Below, piece after piece: positions 19,982 through 26,530 of a stretch of 26,530 nt of DNA. The stretch lies in contig JABSSW010000106.1 in the NCBI GenBank assembly GCA_018902385.1, positions 1 through 26,530 of the forward strand, given 5' to 3'. Made by a program: the position numbers and the translations under genes. The stretch's first letter is position 1. Each line of letters begins with the position of its first letter. The notes below the pieces were generated by a model. That model did not search any database and was not told the origin of the DNA. It was given only the letters and a program-made list of their open reading frames with translations. This stretch comes from Physcia stellaris. Lineage: Eukaryota > Ascomycota > Lecanoromycetes > Caliciales > Physciaceae.

Positions 19982-20790
19982 TTGAAAACAAAAACAAAAA
20001 ATTTTTTATCGAAATATTTTCGCATTCATACATCGATGCAAAAATGCAAATTCGACGTTTTTGATTTTAATAAACGAACAAAACGATTTCAAATCAATCG
20101 AAAAATCAAATCGATTAATATGACAAAACGTTCGATATTTTCAACATTTATTGCATTTATTGTTTTTTTTATTAATCGAATTTTTGTTTCACAAAATCGT
20201 GATATAAAAACGCACGACACGTCAGAAAAAAATTAACGATCGAAAATCAAATCAACAAAAAAACAAAAAATCGTTATATGTTGTTAACAATGCAATCAAT
20301 GTACGTTTCAAAACAAAACGAAATCAACGAAAAAATAAAATAATCACAAATCGAAAATACGCAAATGAAATTCTCGTTACGAACGTATTTGATGATAATA
20401 TTGTTGTAAACAACGAAATAAATTTCGCAAAATCGTTTTGATCAAATTGAAAAAAATTGTTCGACAACAAATATCGATTCAATTTTGAATTGTTTTGATT
20501 CGTGAACGATCGAATTTCACGATATTGATTAAAAATATGTAAAAAATGCAAACACGAAAACAAAAACAAAATCGAAATAAACGTTAATAATTTCGATAAT
20601 CGTACGTTCGAAAAATTTTTTCAAATCGTTTATTTGTTTTTGATTGAAAACAAAAATTATTTGTTATTCGATCGACATGATGTTGAAATCGCAAAACATT
20701 TTTGTTAATTTAACGAAAAATAATGAATAAAATTTGATTTAATGAAATGCGAAGACTGAATGTATGACGAGCTGACGTGAAAATATTTAA
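19982..20790 (+). pseudogene. Possible E2 gene, unrecognised
   Basis: A plus-strand frame is open for 84 codons (19982-20236) and then continues to about 20790 with few stops, most of them TGA at places where tryptophan would fit (KSF.SN.KKLF, ELF.FVND, RY.LKICKKC). The opening reads SKYFRIHTSMQKCKFDVFDF. A C-x2-C pair is visible in LKICKKCKHEN near 20540. I do not recognise the protein and make no functional claim. The minus strand is also open at 20324-20569, so the coding strand is uncertain. Confidence 0.3.
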
Positions 20791-21029
20791 TAAAAAAATT
20801 TTAAAATTTTTTATCAATGTGATTGAAAACGTTGAATATATAACAAAATGTAAAAATTATCGTAAAATTGTTTAAAAAATTGTAAAAATTTGATATGATT
20901 TGCAAACATTATATATAATACGATTTTGTAATCGTAAATTGTTCGAAATCGTTTATTAAAATTTAAAATTCGTTGTGATTTGCGAATAAAATATAACGAA
21001 AAAACAAATCGATAAATGATATTATCAAT

Positions 21030-21181
21030 TATCACGAATAAAAATGCGTGATACAATAATGAATGTAATAATTGTTAATTTTTAAAAAAAATATATGCGA
21101 AAAAATATTTACATATTCGTTTTGCGACGACGTTAATTTTATTGAAATTGTCACGTGATATTTTTGAAACAATTTTTAACA
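21030..21181. repeat. E2 LTR, right
   Basis: This is the partner of 19647-19805. It starts TATCACGAATAAAAATGCGT, against TGTTACAAATAAAAATACGT on the left, and ends ATTTTTAACA before the ACGAT duplication. In E1 as well as E2 the right LTR begins TA where the canonical end, and the left LTR, have TG. Confidence 0.75.
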
Positions 21182-21507
21182 ACGATAAAAATTCGTTCGT
21201 AAATTGATTTGTCAAATTCGACGACATTATTTCGAATCGTTTCGAAATAAACAATATTTATTTTTAATATTGATGTCGTTCGTCGTTATCGTTTTTAAAT
21301 CGTAAATTCGAAATACGAATTAAAACGTTTATTTTAACATTTTGAATTTTTAATTGAAATTGAATGACGATATTGAATTTCGATAAAAAATTTGTTTAAC
21401 AAATTTGACGAAAAATTAATTTTTTCGAAATTATAAAAATTTTCAAATTGTTATGATCGATGAAAATTTTAATCGATTCGTTAATGTTTTCGAATTTTAA
21501 ACGTCAA
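21182..21507 (-). pseudogene. pol: gypsy-3 RNase H, C-terminal part
   Basis: One minus-strand frame reads DVKFENINESIKIFIDHNNL, then KIFIISKKLIFRQIC, a stop, TNFLSKFNIVIQFQ and QNVKINVLIRI. This matches the RNase H series 'W...LEG......TDHKNL.YF...K.L..RQ.RW.E.LS.F.F.I.Y.PG..N..ADALSR'. It is cut at its N-terminal side by the Helitron at 21508 and rejoins the integrase linker across E2. Confidence 0.88.
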
Positions 21508-21659
21508 TAGAACACAATTTATAAAAAAAAATGTTCAATAAATTCGTTTGACGCGAATGATCGATCGAGAAAAAATTTTGATCAATTCTACGTTTGTATT
21601 TGTTAAATTCGATAACTTTCATCAATTGAAAATTCAAATTTTCAAAAAAATAATATATT

Positions 21660-21790
21660 ATTTTTGATTCGATTAATCATTAAAATCTTTGCGTTCGTGC
21701 AATTGTTACACACGTTGCATCGCAATCATTCAACGCGTACATTTTTTATTGTTTGAATTAAAATTGTAAAATTACTCATGCGTTTTTCAA
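21660..21790 (+). repeat. Dispersed repeat copy C (Helitron 5' subterminal region)
   Basis: TTTTTGATTCGATTAATC, then CGTGCAATTGTTACACACGT, TGCATCGCAATCATT and AAATTGTAAAATTACTCATG align with copies A and B. Relative to copy A the element has about 110 extra bases between its terminus and this block. Confidence 0.6.
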
Positions 21791-22600
21791 CGACGCGAAA
21801 ATCATGTAATTTGATTTTTTGATGATGATGTTATGATGTTTCGAACGTTGTCTTTTTGATTTTTTTTTTTCGATGATTTTGTCAAGCGTTTTGCAACAAC
21901 AAAGTTTCGCGTTTTCATTTTTACACGTTTTCATTTTTTTCGCATTACATTTTTCTGTTTTTATTTCGCAGCATGATTTCATTCGATCGTTCAATTTTCG
22001 CTTTCAATGAACATAATAATTGTCATGTCGTCAATGTTGCGAATCGCGTTCGTCAACAGCAATTTGCGATGTGAATGAATTTTTATGAAATCATCATTTT
22101 GTTTTTTCATTTTGCAAATTCAACGAAAACAACGTTTAAACGATTTTTTAACGATGTCATTAATATTGTTAACAATGATGTCACGTCGAAAAAACGACGA
22201 AAACGTTTTTTAAAATCAAAAAACGATCAACGAGTTTTTTCAGTCAACGTTTTCGCTTTTTACCAATTTATTTTTTTGAATTTGTTGTTGTACGTTTTCG
22301 TCAAGAAATTCGACGATTTGCGCGTTTCGCGAGTCGTGTTTTCTCATTTTTTCAATTTTTTTTCAAAAAAACGACGATCACGATTTCGACAATATTTTTT
22401 CATACGATCATACGCAAATTTCGTCGATCACGAATTAAATTAAAAATTTGAACATGTTTCGAATCACGATGATGAAAAAAAAAAAATCACGTTTGTTCAA
22501 TAAAAAAAAAAAACATACGCGAAAGAAATTGTCAAACAACGCGTTCGAATTCGAAAATTTGATTTCAAAAATCGACGTGACGACAAAAATTTGAATTTTG
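21791..22600 (+). other. Helitron leader and possible N terminus of its gene
   Basis: This stretch lies between the 5' subterminal repeat and the first certain Rep motif. A plus-strand frame is open at 22075-22443 (122 codons), with two basic patches (SKKRRKRF and SKKRRSRFRQ). It may encode the poorly conserved N-terminal region of RepHel. The cysteine-rich minus-strand frame at 21776-21994 is probably a shadow. No promoter element was identified. Confidence 0.4.
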
Positions 22601-24624
22601 ATTATATGATCGCTCGCAAAAAAAACGTAATATTTAATAAATATGTATTGTCGAAATTCGAAAAAAAAAAAAAACGTTTGTTTTTTTGTGATGTTTATCA
22701 ATACGTCGAAAAATGTCATCGAAAATTCATCGACGATAAATATTGACATTGTTGCGTCAACGACAAAATTTCATCGAACATGATGATTTTTGAAACAAAT
22801 TTTGATATTGTAACGAAATTGTTCGACGATTTCGAAAAAAACGTCGTTGTACAACGTGACGAAAATTTCAAATATTTCGATCATTTTTTATGACAAATGA
22901 AATTTACAAATGATTTCATTTTTCGCAAACGATTGATCAAACGATGCAAAAAATTTCAAAAATGATCATTATTTTCAACAACGTTTTGTCATTTATCAAT
23001 GAAAACGCGAAAATGAATGAATTACACAACGTTTGAATTATTTTTCGCATCATGAAATCGATTCATCACATGTTGAATGTTTTTTTTGTCGATTCAAATG
23101 ATCGTCGTCGTTTTTGTCAAATATATTCGTTCGATTTTTCGCAAAAAATTTTATTGAAACGTTTGATTCACGATGAACAATTGTTTGAAAAAAAATTTCA
23201 CGAATTACAAAATTTGATAATCAAATACAATTTATACGTTCAATCGTTCAAAAATTGTGATGATCGTTTGAAAAATGACGATTTTGAAATCAAAATCGTT
23301 TTGAAACAACATGATTTCAAACGAATGTTAAAAAATACGCACAACAAATTCATTTTCGAAAAAATTGTTATTATTTTGAGCGTTTTCGAAATGTTCGATT
23401 CGAATAAATCAATCGAAAAAATATTGTGATGTAAATTTACGATGATGATTTCATTCGAATGTTTTATTGACATTTTTGTTACATGACGTTTCGATATTTT
23501 TTTTGTTTTTTTGCGAAAAATAAAATTGAATGTTTATTATTTTTTTCGATCACGAAAACAGTCGTGATTTTCGTGTTCGCAAAATTTTTTCGATGCAATT
23601 TCTCGATCGATTCAAAAACATGATCAGAAATTCAATGATGACGAGAACGAAAAATTTGCACGTGATCAAAACGAGAAAAACGACGACAACGATGTTCGAA
23701 TTGAAAAAAAAATCGAAACGAATGATTCAAAAAAATTTTATTCGTACATCATTCAAATACGTCGTTTTTTGCATTTTTCGCATCGAAATACGATTTTTAT
23801 TTCGATTAATTTTTTTTTTTTACGTAAATTTTGTCAAATGTTTCGTTTTTTGCATATTTGATCGAAAAAAAAATACGAAAATTATTTTTTTATTAATAGA
23901 ATTTTTCATTCGTCAAATCGTGAAATTTTCAATGATAATGAATTGTTATTCGTGTTTTGAATTTCAACAACGTATTTTTGACACGATTTAACGCGTTGTT
24001 GAAATTTTCATCACGATGTAAATTTTGCATACGTTTAGCGAATCGATCGATTGATGCAAAAAAATACGATGAATTTGTTGTTTTTCTGTTGCGCGAAATC
24101 AATGTATTAATATAAAAATTTCGTTTTTTTATTTTCGTCAATGTATTCGTGTCAAAATCACGTTTTTTTGATGTTATATATACAAAATCGCAAAAGAAAA
24201 TTCAATCGTGTGTTGCATTCGAAACGATTGTTTCAACATTTTTTGATGAATGCGTTTGTTTGCGTGAAATTCAATAATTTCAATTTCGTTCGTTTTAATC
24301 AGCAATTTTTGCGAGTTGAATTTTATCGAAATTTGATGAATCGATTGAATCAAAATTATGAATTCAATGATATTGATCAAAAAATGACGATATTGTCGTC
24401 AAATCATACGAGATTTTTTCGATACATAAAAATTCAAAAAGCAAAACGCTTTCGCTTTGATTCGAAAATTCAATAAATTTATTTTTTCATCATTTTCATT
24501 TGCAATTCACGTTGAAAAAATTCGAACGAAATTTTTTTTTAAACGTTGATATCGTCAATCGTTTCGACTTGATAACTAAAATGTTTCAATTGAAATTCAA
24601 AAATTTTTGCGCGATTTTATCGAA

Positions 24625-24720
24625 CATTATGTCATGAAAATAATAAACGCGCACATTTATGTTATCGAATTTCAAAAAAAAAAATTTGTCACACGTTCAT
24701 ATTTTGTTCATTGCAAATTT
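24625..24720 (+). other. HUH motif region of the Helitron Rep domain
   Basis: NAHIYVIEFQK in one frame and LSHVHILFIANF in the next align with the Rep pattern 'H.Y.(I/V)EFQKRGLPHAHIL'. The His-hydrophobic-His triad (HVH, 24692-24700), which holds the catalytic metal in HUH nucleases, is intact. A single-base frameshift lies in the A run just upstream. P to S, and the loss of G and R codons as A runs, follow the CpY rule. Confidence 0.8.
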
Positions 24721-25040
24721 TCGAAATGAATTCGATGAAAATAACATTGATAACGTCGTTCATGCAATTATATTTTTCAAAAAATATTTGAATTCAACGC
24801 GATACGCAAAATTTTTTACGAATTAATTGTTGATCAAATGATTCATTTAAAAATTAAAAAAAATCAAAAAATTTTTTTGTTATGATTTCGAAAGTAAATG
24901 CATCAAATGATTTTTCAAAAAGAAATCGATAATGACGAATTTGTGTCATCATTCGAATTTTTCGCGATATCGTCGTTTTCGTGTAAATTTGTCGAAAAAA
25001 ATATTGAAACAACAAATGAATGATTTTTTACAATTTTTGA

Positions 25041-25253
25041 TTGTTGCAAAAGTATGAAATTTATATCAACGTTGAAATTTGCATCAATGCGAAATTCGTG
25101 AAATATTTGTACAAATATTTTTTCAAAAAAAACGATCACGTCGATGTATTTTTCAATATTATTACAATTCGTCGAGTTAATAAATTTCATGCGAATCGTC
25201 AAAACAACGATGAATTCGTTGACGAGATTAAAATATTTCATGACACGCGTTGA
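25041..25253 (+). other. Tyrosine motif region of the Helitron Rep domain
   Basis: The open stretch reads INVEICINAKFVKYLYKYFF followed by KKNDHVDV, then DEIKIFHDTR. This matches the conserved Helitron segment 'N.EVC.....VKYL.KY..KG.D...........DEI..Y...R'. The KYLYKY tyrosines are retained (25101-25121). In active elements a tyrosine here forms the covalent link to DNA. Confidence 0.85.
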
Positions 25254-26530
25254 ATAGAATTTTGTAAAATCGTTTAACGAATATTTGATTTTTTTTCGAC
25301 GAAATCAAATTCGCGATTACTCGATTTCAATTGCATTTGAAAAATCGAAATCGAATAATCATTAATTCAAACGATAAAAAAATTTCAAATCAATTGATTG
25401 AAAACGAGAATTTTCGCACGATTCAATTAATCGAATATTTCGAACTCAATCGCAAAATTCACGAAATCGAACGCAATAATGAATTTTTTTTTTTGTTATT
25501 CGCAAAAAAATCGCGATATCGTTGTGAATTCACGAAATCATTTTTATCAAAATATTCTCGAATTTTTTGTATGAAACAAAATCAAAAAATTTGAACGATA
25601 CGAAAAATGAACAAATGCGTAAATCGAACGTATTTCATTAATTTCAAATCAAACGATGTTTTTTATTTACGTTTGTTGCTCGTCAATCGAAAAAAAATTT
25701 AATTTTTTTTGACGATTTAAAATCGTGAATGTGCAAATTGAAAAACGTTTGATGAAAAATCGTTTTTCAATTTTTGAATTATAAACAAATTTGCGTTCAA
25801 TTCGAATTAATTAACGACAATGACGAATAAAATGCAATCATGATCGAAATTATCGAATTCGATATTGCGACGATGTTGAAAAAATTATTCGTAACGATTT
25901 TGATCGAATGTGATTTTGCGAAATTTTTGAAATTGTGAATGAAACACAAAAAAATGTAAAACAATTTTGATTTTTTTTCAAATTTTGAAATGTTCGAAAT
26001 GAATTTGAATATACAAAAATTTTGTATAATAATGTTGAATTTTTTAAATTTTTCATTAATCGAAATTGAAATGACACGTGCACATTTTCGAATGTTTTTT
26101 GATTTTTGTTTCGATTTTTATTTTTTGCGATCGCATTTTCGATTTTCGTGCATTTTCATTAATTTTATCGCAAATTTTTTTTCGATTGCAAAAACATAAT
26201 AATTCGCGATTATTTTTTATTGCAAAAATTTATTTTGAAAAATTTTATTGAAATCGATTTGAATGCGTTGCACGATCAAAAAATCAATTGACGTTATTTT
26301 TGTTGTCAAATTTGTTAAATAAAATCGTTGACGACGAAATTTCAAATTTTTTTCATTATAATTTGTTCGAATTTTTTATTGATTTCGATCAATACGTTCA
26401 AGTCAAAAATCGTTTGATTCGCGAAAAACGACATTGATTGATTTTTCAATTTTCGTCGTCGCGAATTAAAACAAATTTAATGCAAATCAATTGCATGCGA
26501 TCAATACAATCGTCAAAACAATCAAAAAAA

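Larger units (their letters stand above)
19647..21181. mobile_element. E2, short LTR retroelement nested in gypsy-3
   Basis: E2 has direct terminal repeats of 159 and 152 bases, TG-type starts, TTTAACA ends and an ACGAT target duplication. The 1.2-kb interior has no RT or integrase motif, so it would be non-autonomous. It is mutated as heavily as its host, so it inserted long before E1. Its LTRs share with E1 the TGTTAC start, an ACGTG word about 40-50 bases from the end, TTCGAAACA (left LTR) and the TAACA end, so E1 and E2 may be related families. Orientation is not settled. Confidence 0.72.
18200..21507 (-). mobile_element. Ty3/gypsy retrotransposon relic (gypsy-3), interrupted by E2
   Basis: On the minus strand, RNase H (21507 down to 21182) and integrase (about 19640 down to 18360) are in the right order and are separated by the 1.54-kb LTR element E2. 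When E2 and one ACGAT copy are removed, the reading continues from TNEFLS into IVNKTNDNYKTYREKFNQ, a plausible pre-integrase linker. The upstream part (RT, protease, gag) is absent because a Helitron is inserted at 21508; it may lie beyond the right edge. The downstream limit is uncertain. Confidence 0.83.
21508..26530 (+). mobile_element. Autonomous-type Helitron relic, truncated by the window edge
   Basis: The left end at 21508 (TAGAACACAATTTATAAAAA) interrupts the RNase H of gypsy-3 after an A, without target duplication, and resembles the left end of the candidate Helitron at 9362. A long RepHel relic follows on the plus strand: Rep N-terminal domain, HUH motif, YKY motif, and at the last 60 bases the opening of a Pif1-type helicase. 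The 3' end, the rest of the helicase and the far half of gypsy-3 must lie beyond 26530. The first two bases are TA, not the textbook TC. Confidence 0.8.
22601..26530 (+). pseudogene. Helitron RepHel relic (Rep endonuclease plus start of helicase)
   Basis: RepHel would nick, transfer and unwind DNA in rolling-circle transposition. Readable blocks in order: HCCVNDKI...RDENFKYF (22747-22870); IHHMLNVFFVDSNDRRRFCQ...YNLYVQSFKN (23052-23250, the Q-I-Y-x-x-D and NPYV.xF pattern); RLFQHFLMNAFVCVKFNNFN with ILSSNHTRFFRYI (24141-24440, 'RLFQQ..VD......E..RL...R.NQ' and 'LPSS.TGSPRYM'); YVIEFQK then SHVHIL (HUH, 24692-24700); INVEICINAKFVKYLYKYFF (25065-25124); KKLFVTILIECDF (25878-25916, 'LF...L..C.P'); and NKFNANQLHAINTIVKTIKK (26470-26529), the Pif1-helicase opening 'LN..Q..AF..I'. 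Frameshifts and stops separate the blocks. Non-functional. Confidence 0.85.

Noticed and set aside
1-26530. Classical CpA-directed RIP or CpG methylation decay
   Set aside because: CA, TG and CG are all common; the missing dinucleotides are CC, GG, CT and AG.
1-26530. A naturally AT-rich genome such as an organelle or an apicomplexan
   Set aside because: The relics show fungal-type chromovirus gypsy, Helitron and LTR structure, with tryptophans turned to TGA and a specific dinucleotide gap. That indicates mutation of once normal sequence. A recoded TGA=Trp could mimic the stops, but frameshifts and catalytic losses argue against it.

Overview
This window looks like a gene-poor, extremely AT-rich heterochromatic block from a filamentous fungus, probably an ascomycete (inference). 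I see no host gene, rRNA, tRNA or CRISPR array. Almost everything recognisable is a mutated transposon: three Ty3/gypsy retrotransposons, one autonomous Helitron that runs off the right edge, a candidate non-autonomous Helitron, and two short LTR elements nested in the gypsy copies.

The most striking feature is the base composition. GG and CC are almost absent on both strands and AG and CT are strongly depleted, while CA, TG and CG remain common. Open frames therefore have essentially no proline, glycine or tryptophan. This is what near-saturating C-to-T mutation of C followed by a pyrimidine (CpC and CpT, called CpY here) on both strands would leave. It resembles repeat-induced point mutation (RIP) but with a context nearly opposite to the classical CpA preference. 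The two LTRs of the younger short element act as an internal control: every substitution between them that can be aligned is a transition in CpY/RpG context.

Layout. 1-584: nothing recognised. 585-5400 (-): gypsy-1, in order gag with zinc knuckle, protease, RT, RNase H, integrase. 5401-6900: unassigned. About 6900-17300 (+): gypsy-2, with gag, protease, RT, RNase H, integrase and chromodomain. It is split inside the RT YLDD motif by a 2.45-kb candidate non-autonomous Helitron (9362-11811), and after its chromodomain by a 3.04-kb LTR element E1 (14183-17222, gene on the minus strand, 5-bp target duplication). 17480-18020: an unrecognised minus-strand tandem duplication. About 18200-21507 (-): gypsy-3, integrase and RNase H, split by a 1.54-kb LTR element E2 (19647-21181, 5-bp target duplication). 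21508-26530 (+): a Helitron inserted in the RNase H of gypsy-3, with a RepHel relic that keeps its HUH and YKY motifs and reaches the start of its helicase at the window edge.

The nesting gives a relative order: the gypsy copies are oldest, the Helitrons and E2 came later, and E1 is youngest and least mutated. None of the genes is likely to be functional. All domain identities come from reading motifs by eye, with no database search.
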